A stretch of DNA of 64,000 nucleotides from Marinobacterium litorale DSM 23545 (GTDB taxonomy: Bacteria > Pseudomonadota > Gammaproteobacteria > Pseudomonadales > Balneatricaceae): the NCBI RefSeq assembly GCF_000428985.1, contig NZ_AUAZ01000011.1, forward strand, positions 1-64,000, read 5' to 3'. The position numbers and the translations under genes are program-made. Numbering within the stretch: the first letter of the stretch is position 1; every line of letters starts with the position of its first letter. Positions 50,362-60,300 of the stretch are shown here, piece by piece. The notes under the pieces were generated by a model. That model was not told the DNA's origin. It ran no database searches and saw only the letters and a program-made list of their open reading frames with translations.

Positions 50362-51657
50362 ATGATTAACTCAACCCATTCTCCCAGGCGGGAAAAAGGC
50401 GCCGTTACCCTCTTTATGGCGGTGATCGTCTTGGCCCTGATTACCATCGTTGCCTTCTACACCACCCGTACAGTCCTTTTCGAAACCAAGGTTCAGGCGA
50501 ATAATCTGCGAGCCAAGCAGGCGTTTGAGGCGTCGGAAGCCGCGCACTCCTATGTTCTGAATGTGCTGAATGACACGGCTGATAACAAAGAGCAGTTGGC
50601 TGATATCGATCTAAATGATGACTGTTACCGATCCGTTAACGGTGAAGATTGGTACGACCTGAAGTGCAGAGCTAACGTCTTGGGGTGGCCTGACTTTACG
50701 TACTCAGCCAACGTAAGGCTAGATACGGTAACTGTCTCGGGCGGATCGGACGAGGTAGACCGGGTCAATATCATCGGCTTCAGCGAGGATACCCGGGCCA
50801 AGCATTATATTTTCCAGACTCTTGTCCAGGAGCGGCCGCTACCCAATGCTCCGTTGACCCCCATCACGGCGAAAGGTGGCTTCATCGTGCAGGGCTCCGC
50901 GACAGTTTATAACCCTGAAGGTGTCTCTACGATCTGGAGCGGTGGCGATGTGGATCTGACTCAAAACGCTTCCAGCTCGACCTTCGTGGCAGACCCCAGC
51001 TATAACGTTAACGCGGCAGATGGCTATCCTGCCTGCCTTGATGAATCCATGACCTGCCACATGGTGACGACATCCACTCAAATAGCTGCTGGCCCGGATA
51101 TTATCGAGTTCGATAACAACCTGAAAAACTTAAGCGATGAAGAGCTGTTTGAGCACTTTTTCGGATTTCCCATGGATGAGTATGTGGATCGCTTCGCAAC
51201 GATAGAATTGGATGTCGATGCTGGCGATGAAGTCAGCAGCATTAACAATGCGACGGGTGAAGTGGTCTATATCGATGCCGGTAGTGGAATTGATATAGGT
51301 TCAAGTGACTTGAAAACCGTTGGTTGTAGCTACGATATTACCGGTGTTAATGCAGACAATAATGGTGGATACCTACCAAGCGAAACCTGTGCAGATAGCC
51401 CGCTAAAACCGACAATCGTTATTATTGATGGTGATGTTTCTTTCAAAGGGTTACCGGTTTTCTACGGCATTCTTTTTGTTAAAGGGGAGCTCTCGGGCAA
51501 CGGTACCCCGGCGGTGGAGGGGGCGATGATAATGACAGGCGCAAGTGGTTCAACCGGTAGTGTCGATGTCTGGTATAACTCCAATATGTTGCAGGCTCTG
51601 AATGATCAGGGTGATTTCTTCGGCCTTTCCGGGGGCTGGCGGGATTGGGCGAATTAA
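50362..51657 (+). CDS. PilX-like minor prepilin with large C-terminal domain, first set
   Basis: The 431-residue product begins with a PilX/GspK-type signal, RREKGAVTLFMAVIVLALIT, which lacks Glu at +5, and the helix ANNLRAKQAFEASEAAHSYV. The rest, over 350 residues, is much longer than PilX (about 150-200). It includes repeated short beta-rich stretches (GGFIVQGSATVYNPEGV, TIVIIDGDVSFKGLPVFYG, LFVKGELSGNGTPAVEGAMI) that look like a beta-helix or bactofilin-like fold. I infer a surface-exposed tip domain. Confidence 0.75.
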   Translation: MINSTHSPRREKGAVTLFMAVIVLALITIVAFYTTRTVLFETKVQANNLRAKQAFEASEAAHSYVLNVLNDTADNKEQLADIDLNDDCYRSVNGEDWYDLKCRANVLGWPDFTYSANVRLDTVTVSGGSDEVDRVNIIGFSEDTRAKHYIFQTLVQERPLPNAPLTPITAKGGFIVQGSATVYNPEGVSTIWSGGDVDLTQNASSSTFVADPSYNVNAADGYPACLDESMTCHMVTTSTQIAAGPDIIEFDNNLKNLSDEELFEHFFGFPMDEYVDRFATIELDVDAGDEVSSINNATGEVVYIDAGSGIDIGSSDLKTVGCSYDITGVNADNNGGYLPSETCADSPLKPTIVIIDGDVSFKGLPVFYGILFVKGELSGNGTPAVEGAMIMTGASGSTGSVDVWYNSNMLQALNDQGDFFGLSGGWRDWAN

Positions 51658-51693
51658 AGCCTCATCGATAGATTGGCCTGGGAGGCATGAGCA

Positions 51694-53637
51694 ATGAAGA
51701 ACCTTAATATGAGAAAAGCCAGAGACCAGGGCTTTACAATGGTTGAGGTGTTAATCGCCTTTGTCATTGTTACCGTGGGGCTTTTGGCAATAGGCGTATT
51801 GCAGTCTGATATTATTGGAACAAGCGCTGAGTCAAAATCCCGAACCGAGGCGCTGACAATAGCGGAAGGGCAGCTTGAGAACTTTCGTTCAATCCATTTT
51901 AACTCTGAAGTCACTGATCAAGAAACTTGGTGTGATGATATAGCCGGAGAGGTCAAATCACCGGATCAGCCCACAGGTGAATATATAAACGACTATGCGC
52001 TATCAGCTGAGCTTACCTTGAGCTACGTGTCGGGGCCGGGCAGTGATGGTAAATATGGTACGGGCGATGACGTGGTTGCAACAGCGACCGTCAACAGTGA
52101 TACCAGTGATGTTAACTCCGTTTGCGACGCGTATGGGGCGAGCCTACGCCCAATGGGAGGAGAGCTGGTACTTGAATTGAGCTGGGATGGCAGTGATCAG
52201 CCTATCGCGTTAAATACTAGGCTCTCCTATCTCGATCCCAAAACGCTGGTCGCCAACGTCGGCGCCTTGACAGATGGTGCGATTGATTCACCGGCAGGTC
52301 GTGCGGTTATTGGTGAGGGCTATAAGCAGGTAGAGAGTAACGATGCCCTTGATAAAAACGACGACGGCACAGCAACGGTGGAAGATGGCAACGACCTTTT
52401 GCTGGTTGATCAGCAAGGTAAAAGCGGCGATGTGGATGACCTTAACAAGAAAGTCTATCTGACGCTGGAAGAAGCCTGTGTATCGGGTAACTGTACACAA
52501 TTTGTTTCAATTTCTGGTCGAATTTATGTGGATCGTGATGCGCTCAAGATAAATAGTAACGCATCCTTCGATTTCTCTAATTTCTTTATAAAGGCTTCGG
52601 ACGCCTCATATTGCCGGCTTTGGAAGGAGGGTGTTGGGGATATACCATCCACGTCCGATGTTTCTCAGCCCTATAAAACGCCGAATGAAGATTACGATTT
52701 TGTCAGCTACACCTGTTATCTTGGTGGTGGCTGGTATGGCAATATCGGGATGATCTTAAACGGCGGGGTCACCAAGAAAGATAAGTTATGTATGGGCGAT
52801 CCTAACTCTAACGATCCTGATGAGGAGCTAGCCATAGAATACCGAAGGGCGTACCGGGGTATGCTTCAGAATGCAAGTTTGACCACGGGGGTAAGTTCAA
52901 TCGGTATCCTGGATGGCGCTCAACTTACCGGCCATGATTTCGTTTATTCACAGATGAACGGTAATGACATCGAGGGTGAGAAGTGTCGTGATAACTTTAC
53001 GGTGGTTCGAGAGGATTCAAAGTACACACGGGATAATCTTTTAGTTGCATCGGCGAATGCCAGCCCCGATGATCCGGGGGACAATAATCTGACGGGAAAA
53101 GCCTTTGAGGGTAACCCCACGGATTTCTTTTGTCTGAATGAGGCGACAACGGTCCGTGATATTGATGGCAATAATGTCACCGTGCCACTGATAGACGGTG
53201 GCCTAGATGGCAGCGGCAATTATGTGGTCGATGATAACGGCAACTATATCGATATTACTGGCAGTGTGACGGCGGCCACTGTTCCCGGCAGTTGTCCCTA
53301 CGATCCCACCGGTGCTGCTGTCGATAAGCTGTTTGTTGAAGTGCAAGTCGAGTTCCCCGCCTCCGTGGCCGACGCTGATTTCACCCTTAACATCGTCGAT
53401 AACGAGACAACCTGTGATATCGCCAGTGGTGCCGGAACGGCTTTACATGTCTATCGCTGTATGGTGTTTGAAGAGGGGGACAACGGCTGGTCAGGAACCA
53501 TCGAGATTGAAACGAAGCCGGATACCCAGGAATGCGCGCCAGTTTCACTGCCTTATTCGGGGTTGACCGGCGATAATGGCAGTGTTGTCGATGAGGGGGA
53601 TACCGATATTATCTGCACAGCGATTGAGGAAGCATGA
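51694..53637 (+). CDS. PilV-like prepilin with very large C-terminal domain, first set
   Basis: The 647-residue product starts [33 protein letters not shown], a clear prepilin signal, followed by a PilV/GspI-like helix. PilV is usually 150-200 residues, so some 450-500 residues are extra. The added part is acidic, rich in Asp/Asn/Gly ([20 protein letters not shown]) and has many cysteines, fitting a secreted disulfide-bonded adhesin-like domain. I recognise no family in it. The DNA is visibly more A/T-rich than its surroundings. The stop overlaps the next gene by ATGA. Confidence 0.75.
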   Translation: MKNLNMRKARDQGFTMVEVLIAFVIVTVGLLAIGVLQSDIIGTSAESKSRTEALTIAEGQLENFRSIHFNSEVTDQETWCDDIAGEVKSPDQPTGEYINDYALSAELTLSYVSGPGSDGKYGTGDDVVATATVNSDTSDVNSVCDAYGASLRPMGGELVLELSWDGSDQPIALNTRLSYLDPKTLVANVGALTDGAIDSPAGRAVIGEGYKQVESNDALDKNDDGTATVEDGNDLLLVDQQGKSGDVDDLNKKVYLTLEEACVSGNCTQFVSISGRIYVDRDALKINSNASFDFSNFFIKASDASYCRLWKEGVGDIPSTSDVSQPYKTPNEDYDFVSYTCYLGGGWYGNIGMILNGGVTKKDKLCMGDPNSNDPDEELAIEYRRAYRGMLQNASLTTGVSSIGILDGAQLTGHDFVYSQMNGNDIEGEKCRDNFTVVREDSKYTRDNLLVASANASPDDPGDNNLTGKAFEGNPTDFFCLNEATTVRDIDGNNVTVPLIDGGLDGSGNYVVDDNGNYIDITGSVTAATVPGSCPYDPTGAAVDKLFVEVQVEFPASVADADFTLNIVDNETTCDIASGAGTALHVYRCMVFEEGDNGWSGTIEIETKPDTQECAPVSLPYSGLTGDNGSVVDEGDTDIICTAIEEA

Positions 53638-54158
53638 TCGTGGCTATTTTCGCGTTAACAAAAGCGCCGCATAAAGCGAGAGGGAGTAAAGGCTTTACCC
53701 TGATCGAGGTGATGATCGTGGTCGTCGTCATCGGCATACTCGCGGCCATCGCCTATCCCAGCTATACGGACTACGTGCGTAAGTCACGTCGTGCGGATGG
53801 TATGAATACACTGATGGCATTGCAGTTGGCGCAGGAGAAGATGCGGGCGAACTGTAAATATTATGCTTATGCGCTTGCGGGAGCCGATGTTTGCAATAGT
53901 GCCGGTACTGTTGATGCTCATACAACTACCGTGGATTTCGACTCTGCGAGCCCTGAAGGCTATTACACGATAGCAATCCTCATTACTGATGACGACGGTA
54001 ATGATGTGAGAGCCAATAGCGTACGGTACGTTGCTAAGGCCACGGCTCAAGGAGATCAGGCTCAGGATGACGAAGAGGGACAGAGTTGTGCGACGTTGAC
54101 GCTGACAGTCAACGCGGCAAACCCTCAAGGGGATAGAGCACCAGAGGAATGCTGGTGA
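53634..54158 (+). CDS. PilE-like minor pilin, first set
   Basis: The 174-residue product has the signal [21 protein letters not shown] and the PilE block [20 protein letters not shown]. The leader before the cut is 20 residues, longer than usual (6-10). There are two cysteines near the middle and two at the C-terminus, forming the usual D-loop pair. ATGA overlap with the PilV-like gene makes it the last member of the first set; 70 bp then separate it from fimT. Confidence 0.85.
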   Translation: MIVAIFALTKAPHKARGSKGFTLIEVMIVVVVIGILAAIAYPSYTDYVRKSRRADGMNTLMALQLAQEKMRANCKYYAYALAGADVCNSAGTVDAHTTTVDFDSASPEGYYTIAILITDDDGNDVRANSVRYVAKATAQGDQAQDDEEGQSCATLTLTVNAANPQGDRAPEECW

Positions 54159-54228
54159 TGTTCAGCCGTTATGAGGCCAAGGTGGTCTAAGGCTGGTTAG
54201 TCGAAAAGAAAATTAAAAGGAGCTGGTT

Positions 54229-54783
54229 GTGTCCAAGGATCGGACAGAAACCGGCAGCTTCAAGAAATGCTGTTACCGGAGAAACGGATTTTCTCTGGTC
54301 GAGCTGCTGGTCGTTGTTTCTATATTAGTGATTCTCGTTTTCGTGGGTGTGCCCTCGGTCAACGGCTTTTTCGCCAGCGCCAAGCGGCAGGGAGCCCTGT
54401 CTGAATTACGTTCAATGCTTTCGCTGGCGCGTAGCGAGTCGATTTCCCGTTGGGAGCGAGTCACGGTTTGTCGCTCCATCGATGGCGCGGTCTGTGCCGG
54501 TACCGGAAAAATGGGGACGATTCCCTGGCAGGGGGCGATCACCTTTGTTGATCTGGACAAGGACCGTCAGTATCAGGCTGGTACTGAAGCCCTGGTATCG
54601 TCAATGGAGCCGGGCGATGGTGTTGCGTTTACCTGGAACCGGGGCGATTCCCTGAGTTACCAGCCGGACGGTACGGTCACCGGCGGTTCAAACGGTACTT
54701 TTCAGTTCAGTTTTGCTCATGACGGCTCATCCTGTCGTGTTGTGCTGTCCATGTCAGGACGCAGCCGTCAGAGTTGTCCTTGA
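54229..54783 (+). CDS. fimT: FimT-like minor pilin, second set
   Basis: The 184-residue product starts with GTG behind AAGGAG. The leader ends KKCCYRRNG and is followed by FSLVELLVVVSILVILVFVG. The GspH-type body has LRSMLSLARSESISRWERVT. FimT proteins in relatives help DNA uptake and pilus assembly. The C-terminal cysteine pair (SSCRVVLSMSGRSRQSC) is in the usual place. First gene of the canonical minor-pilin cluster. Confidence 0.85.
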   Translation: MSKDRTETGSFKKCCYRRNGFSLVELLVVVSILVILVFVGVPSVNGFFASAKRQGALSELRSMLSLARSESISRWERVTVCRSIDGAVCAGTGKMGTIPWQGAITFVDLDKDRQYQAGTEALVSSMEPGDGVAFTWNRGDSLSYQPDGTVTGGSNGTFQFSFAHDGSSCRVVLSMSGRSRQSCP

Positions 54784-54851
54784 GCTGTTTTGCAGGATTC
54801 TAACGCCATTGCACGGTGTTGAGCCTGATCATGAAATATACTGATTAGACT

Positions 54852-54879
54852 TTTACTGACCGGATGATCTGGTTATAGT
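54852..54879 (+). promoter_or_regulatory. Possible promoter before fimU
   Basis: TTTACT (54852-54857) and TATAGT (54874-54879) are 16 bp apart in the 145-bp gap between the fimT- and fimU-like genes. In Pseudomonas this operon is under AlgR; I did not find a clear AlgR box. Confidence 0.4.
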
Positions 54880-54928
54880 TTTAGTACTACAGGTCCCTGC
54901 TCAGGGGGATAGAAAAGGTGTGCTGATC

Positions 54929-55402
54929 ATGGCCTCGTCTAAAGGCTTTTCGCTTATCGAGCTAATGATAACGATTAGTATCTTGGCTATCGTTGTTTTT
55001 ATAGGGGTTCCCGGCTTTCAAAATATGCTGGGTGCCAGCCGTGAGAGCGCCTCCAGAGAAAGTCTCTTTTCAGCCCTGCAACTGGCCCGTGCCGAAGCCG
55101 TTACCCGTGGAACTCAAGTGACTGTCTGCCAGCGTAATGCGGGTGCGACGGCATGTGATAATGACTCCAGCTGGGGGCAGGGCTGGATGGTTGTGACGGC
55201 AGGGGGCGAAGTGCTTCAAGCCTGGGATCCGCTCAATGGGGGCGCAGCACTGGCTGTAGCCGGGGGGGCGGACAGTGTGGTGTATCAGCCGGATGGTGGA
55301 ATCCAGGGAGTGGCCCGGACCTTCACACTGAGTGTGAACGGTAACGATGCCTGTTTCCGGCTTGGGCTTACCGGTTCTATGTCATCGGTAGGCTGTCCAT
55401 GA
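54929..55402 (+). CDS. fimU: FimU-like minor pilin, second set
   Basis: The 157-residue product has the leader MASSKG and then [40 protein letters not shown] is the GspH-type core, with a CQRN...C pair and a C-terminal pair (ACFRLGLTGSMSSVGC). In Pseudomonas FimU joins PilV, PilW, PilX and PilY1 in the pilus tip complex. ATG 54929 is preferred over a GTG three codons upstream because AAGG then has proper spacing. fimT and fimU are hard to tell apart; order decided. Confidence 0.82.
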   Translation: MASSKGFSLIELMITISILAIVVFIGVPGFQNMLGASRESASRESLFSALQLARAEAVTRGTQVTVCQRNAGATACDNDSSWGQGWMVVTAGGEVLQAWDPLNGGAALAVAGGADSVVYQPDGGIQGVARTFTLSVNGNDACFRLGLTGSMSSVGCP

Positions 55403-55421
55403 TGATGGAAAGGAGTGTGTA

Positions 55422-55883
55422 ATGAACAGTCATGGCATTAAGCAGGGCGGTTCGACGTTGATCGAGGTCCTGGTCGCAATGCTGGTGATTTCGGTCGGCC
55501 TGTTAGGGGTTGCCGGCACACTTTCCTTTTCTGTCAAAAGTAACCAAAGCGCCTACCAGCGCTCGCAGGCTGCAATTCTGGCTTACGATCTGGCCGACAA
55601 TATGCGTGCTTCGCGCCCGGCAGCGATTAATGGTGAGTTCAACGATGACTGTGATCCCAATACATCGCTTGCTTGTCAGTACCGGCAAGCCTGGGATCAG
55701 CGTCTGGCTGCTGAAATCAATGCGGCAACGGCTACGGTTGCTCAGGCTGCGGGTGATGCAGCGGATATTACAATCACAGTAACCTGGAACGACTCCAGGG
55801 GGGCGGTGACAGATGGACAGGGAAATGGCTCAGCGGATACGAGCCCGGAAAACCAGACATTCCTGCTCGATACCCGGCTCTGA
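55422..55883 (+). CDS. pilV: PilV minor pilin, second set
   Basis: The 153-residue product has MNSHGIKQGG/STLIEVLVAMLVISVGLLGV, the PilV-type signal with Ser at +1. The GLLGVAGTLSFSVKSNQSAY block and the YDLADNMRASRPAAINGEF segment fit PilV/GspI. Its normal length contrasts with the 647-residue version in the first set. Confidence 0.88.
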   Translation: MNSHGIKQGGSTLIEVLVAMLVISVGLLGVAGTLSFSVKSNQSAYQRSQAAILAYDLADNMRASRPAAINGEFNDDCDPNTSLACQYRQAWDQRLAAEINAATATVAQAAGDAADITITVTWNDSRGAVTDGQGNGSADTSPENQTFLLDTRL

Positions 55884-55887
55884 GCGG

Positions 55888-56910
55888 ATGACGATGAGCA
55901 GGCGAGAAGTCGGTTTCAGTCTGGTTGAGCTGATGATAGCCATGCTCATCGGGCTTTTCATCGTGCTCGGCGTTGTGCTGGTATACGCGAGTGCGGTTCG
56001 TACCCAGGTGCTTAACGAGTCGCTTTCGCGAGTCCAGGAAAACGGTCGCTTCGCCGTCTCCTTCCTTTCCCGCGATATTCGAATGGCCGGCTTCAGTGGA
56101 GGGTGTCCGAAAGCTCCAAAAGTCCTTCTTGACGTGGATGCTACCAATGCAAACTATGACTTATTGAGTCTAGATCAGTCGGTGATGGGTTGGGATAATA
56201 GCTCTGGGCCACATTCCGCCTTTCTTACAGGCTATCAGGCGGGAACGGATGTGATTTCTTTACAGTATGGGGCGAGTGGGCGGACGCTCATTGCTCGTAA
56301 TAACCAATCGCACGAGACTTCACTTAACGTAACAACAGCAACTGATGTTCCGAAAGATAGCGTGGTCTTAGTGACCGATTATCAGTCGTGTGATTTGTTT
56401 CGAAACAGAAGTGCTAGTAACGCGACTACGCTGAATCGCGCGCCGGGCTCTCCTAATCCATCGCCCCCAAACAAGAGCCCAGCAAGTTCGAATCCCTACA
56501 GCACTGCATATAATGGGGAAATCTTCGTCTCTATATTTGAAAGTGTTATTTACTACATAGGTACTGGAGCCAATGGGCGACCAGCACTCCGCCGAGTCCG
56601 CTTTTCACAGGGTATCGGTGCCAGCAACGCTTCCGAAGAGCTGGTCAGTGATATCGCCGATATGCAGATCGAGTACGGTGTCGACGCCGATCGTGACAGG
56701 GACCCCGAAAACTTTGTGAATGCCGGGGCTGTTGGCGACTGGGGTGATGTCATTGCCGTCCGTCTCTGGCTGTTGACTGAAGGTCAGAACGGCAATGTCT
56801 TGGAGACACCGCAGCAGCTGCCCGCTCCGTTCAATGGACTGGATGTCTCCGACCGGAGGCTGCGTCGCGTGTTTACCGCTACCAGTGCGATCAGGAACCG
56901 ACTGCCATGA
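55888..56910 (+). CDS. pilW: PilW minor pilin, second set
   Basis: The 340-residue product begins MTMSRREVG/FSLVELMIAMLIGLFIVLGV, followed by RVQENGRFAVSFLSRDIRMA, the PilW signature. The ATG at 55888 and another at 55894 are equally good. The stop overlaps pilX (ATGA). It is a component of the pilus tip priming complex. Confidence 0.88.
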   Translation: MTMSRREVGFSLVELMIAMLIGLFIVLGVVLVYASAVRTQVLNESLSRVQENGRFAVSFLSRDIRMAGFSGGCPKAPKVLLDVDATNANYDLLSLDQSVMGWDNSSGPHSAFLTGYQAGTDVISLQYGASGRTLIARNNQSHETSLNVTTATDVPKDSVVLVTDYQSCDLFRNRSASNATTLNRAPGSPNPSPPNKSPASSNPYSTAYNGEIFVSIFESVIYYIGTGANGRPALRRVRFSQGIGASNASEELVSDIADMQIEYGVDADRDRDPENFVNAGAVGDWGDVIAVRLWLLTEGQNGNVLETPQQLPAPFNGLDVSDRRLRRVFTATSAIRNRLP

Positions 56911-57347
56911 AACCGACCTATTACCGACGTAACGAAAGCGGTGCTGTGCTGATTGTCTCATTGATCATGCTGGTCGTTATCTCCATCGTAGGCTTCAGTA
57001 CGGTCAAGCTTTCTGTGATGGAAGAGCGGATGGCGGGTAACCTGATGGACTCCGAGCGTGCTTTTCAGGCTGCGGAAGCGGCTCTTCGGGCGGGAGAGGC
57101 TGCCGCTCAGGCAGCCTACCCTGATACTGACAACATCCCTGATGGGACTGTCACCCTGGCAGGCCCAAACGGCGATACGTTCAATGCGCAGTACCAGGTG
57201 GAAGAGGTTATAAGCTATGAGGTGTCGTTGAAGGCAGGGGAGCCTGTCGACACTAGCGGAACGATCGTCCGGGTTACAGCCCAGGCTAATGGTCTAACGG
57301 GAGTCAGAGCGATTTCGCTGGAGTCGACCTACCAGGTAACGGAATAA
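56907..57347 (+). CDS. pilX: PilX minor pilin, second set
   Basis: The 146-residue product has MKPTYYRRNESG/AVLIVSLIMLVVISIVGFST, lacking Glu at +5 as PilX/GspK proteins do, and the VMEERMAGNLMDSERAFQAA block. It begins in the pilW stop and precedes pilY1 by 15 bp. Confidence 0.9.
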   Translation: MKPTYYRRNESGAVLIVSLIMLVVISIVGFSTVKLSVMEERMAGNLMDSERAFQAAEAALRAGEAAAQAAYPDTDNIPDGTVTLAGPNGDTFNAQYQVEEVISYEVSLKAGEPVDTSGTIVRVTAQANGLTGVRAISLESTYQVTE

Positions 57348-57362
57348 GTACAGGTGACTATT

Positions 57363-60300
57363 ATGCAACGTTACAAACTCACTATGCTGAGCGTGGGCTT
57401 TCTGGCTTTCGCAGTATCGGCTAACGCAGAAGTCGCCCAGGAGCCTCTGTTTCTTGGCGGGGGAAACGTCCCCGGTAACCTTGCCATCGTCCCGTCAGTC
57501 GAGTTTCCGACCGTTAATAGTGTAGCCAACCTCGATAGCAGCTATAACCCGGACAAGGCCTACATCGGCTATTTTGATTCCAATAAGTGCTACGACTACG
57601 AGGGTAGCAACACCGAAAGCGAGCGCCATTTTTATCCTGTTACTGTCACCAATAACATGCGCTGCCCCGGCCCGGTCTGGAGCGGTAACTATCTGAACTG
57701 GGCGACGACCCAGACCATCGACCCTTTCCGCTGGGCCTTGACTGGCGGGTTGCGCGTTAAGGATACACCCACCGAAACCTGGGTCGAGAAGGCGCGCCAC
57801 GATGGACAGGGCAGCTACTTTCCTCAGCGCACCGTCAGTGGTTCTTCACTCGTTGCTGACGTGACACCGTTCAGCGCAGATTGGGTCAGAACCGATATCG
57901 ACGGCCTGGATAAACAGATGCGCTTTGAACTGCCCGGTGATGCTACCTTGCAAGCCGGGGGTGGCGATGCGCCGACGACTCGCGTCGTGTTTGAAGACTC
58001 GGGAGCCGGGAACGGTAACAACTTGGCTTACTGGACGGATTACCGAAGCGGTGATCTTGACCGAAATAGAGATTCCGACGGGTATAGAAGCGCGCCGGCC
58101 TCCATCGAAAAAGACAATAATAATGATCCCGATGGCGGTTATGCCAGCATCGGCGAAACGTTGAACACCCGTACCTTTACTTTGCATGGCTGGTTCCGCT
58201 ATGAGGGCGGCGGCGGATCTCTGGTACGGTTGGCTGTATCGGATAACAATGCTGACGGCTATGGTTTCAGCATCGGCCCCAATGATATCCGTGTGGAAAA
58301 GCGCAATAACGGGGGCGCTTCGAATATGGGCGGCTCCGCGGGCTGGAATCGTTCGGACGATACCTGGTATCGATTTGAGTTCATTGGCCAGGCCGATAAT
58401 CGATTCGAACTTAAGGTCTATAGCGAGTCGGGCAATCTGCTCCAGTCCGTGACCAGCTCGTCTGACAGCTCCTACAGTGATTTCTCAAGGATCTATATTC
58501 ATGGTGGTCATCGATTTTATATCGACGACCTTCGCCTGGAAGTGACTGAAGGGGGGGGCGGTGCCGGCAACTGGCCTTACGTTGATCAGGGTAGCAATCA
58601 CTATGACGCCGCTGTTCGGGTCAAAGTCTGCGACGACAGCGTCGGCGTTGAAGCCAACTGTGTTCAGTACTCACAGGGCTGGAAACCGGAAGGTTTGATG
58701 CAGGAGTACTCGGATCGGATTCGTTATAGCGTTTTCGGGTATCTGAATGACAGTGATAAAGGGCGTGATGGCGGCGTACTTCGCGCCAGTCAGAAGTTTA
58801 TCGGGCTGCGCGCCCGTGATCCAAATTCCGGCTGGGGCGTGAACAGTGCGGCGGAATGGAGTGAAGTAACGGGCCAGCAGGTCCGCAACCCGGACTCATC
58901 AGCCGCGTCGAGTACGGCCAGTTATTTCGGAATCACTGTCGAAGACAGCGGTGCGATGAACTACATCAACAAATTCGGCGAGCTGAACTCAAACAACTTC
59001 AAGTCGAACGATCCTGTGAGTGAGCTCTATTACACGGCAACCCGGTATTTCCGGGGCCTGTCGGCCGTGCCTGAATATTCGACACGCTCACCGGCACATG
59101 ATTCAAATCCGAGTTCGTCTACTAAAGCGCGCTGGGTGGATGGTTTCCCGGTGGTTAGAAGTTGGGACGATCCTATTCAGTACAGCTGCCAGAAAAACGT
59201 GATCCTGGGGATTGGCGACGTCTACACGCACAACGACCAAAACCTGCCGGGCCGCACCGGTACTTCTGGAGAGCCATCGCGCCCATCGGCGGTCTCGTCA
59301 GACAATGAAGTCGATGTCGAAGCGCTGAATGCGGCCGTTGGCGCGCTGGAAGGGATGAATCTTAACGACGAAGGTCGCTTTGGTTCGACGCGTAACGCCG
59401 GTTATATGATCGGTCTGGCCTTTGATGCGAGGACTCGCGATATACGGGATGATATCGATGGCAAGCAGACAATCAAAACCTACTGGGTGGATGTTCTTGA
59501 GAACCAACGGCTGGAAGGGATCGGGCGCAACCAGTATTGGTTAACTGCGAAGTACGGCGGTTTCGAGCCCCGTTGCCCAGCCAATAATGCAAACTGCACT
59601 TTGCCGGAAATTGATGGCCCTTATGACGGAGATATCCCGGATCCCTTGCCTGAAAACTGGTGGTTTACCAACGGTGAAGTGCTTACCCAGTCCAACGCCA
59701 ACCTCAAGCGCACCGATAACTACTATCCTGCCGGTCAGGCGGACACGATGGTGGACGGGCTGAAAAAGGCGTTTGCCGATATCGCCGCCAATCTGAAAAG
59801 TACCGCAACCTCGCTTTCGTTTAACAGTAGCCGTTTGAAGACCGGTTCGCTGCTGTATCAGGCGCTACTGGATACCACATACTGGAGTGGGGACCTTCAG
59901 GGCAGTGTTATCGCCTCCGATGCCACCGTTGCCGACACGCCGTCATGGAGTGCGGCTGACAAACTGGACGCGCTCAACGCTGCTGCCCTTGCTACGCGTA
60001 AGATCGTCACCGGCTCGGACCTTGCGTCCGATGGTGATGGCGGTATGCAGACTGGCGGTGGGCGTGCGTTCCTCTGGAGCAGCCTGACCGCATCTCAGCA
60101 GTCCGCACTGGAAAAGGATGATGAAAACGGCGCCGTCGTGAATTCGAGCACTGCTGAACGCCGTCTTGAATATTTGCGTGGTAACCGGAGCCATGAGCAG
60201 ACCTACAACATGCGGGCCCGGGGAAGCCGTTTGGGTGATATCGTCAATTCAGACCCACAATATATCCATCACGATAACTTTGGCTACGCGGCGCTCTCCT

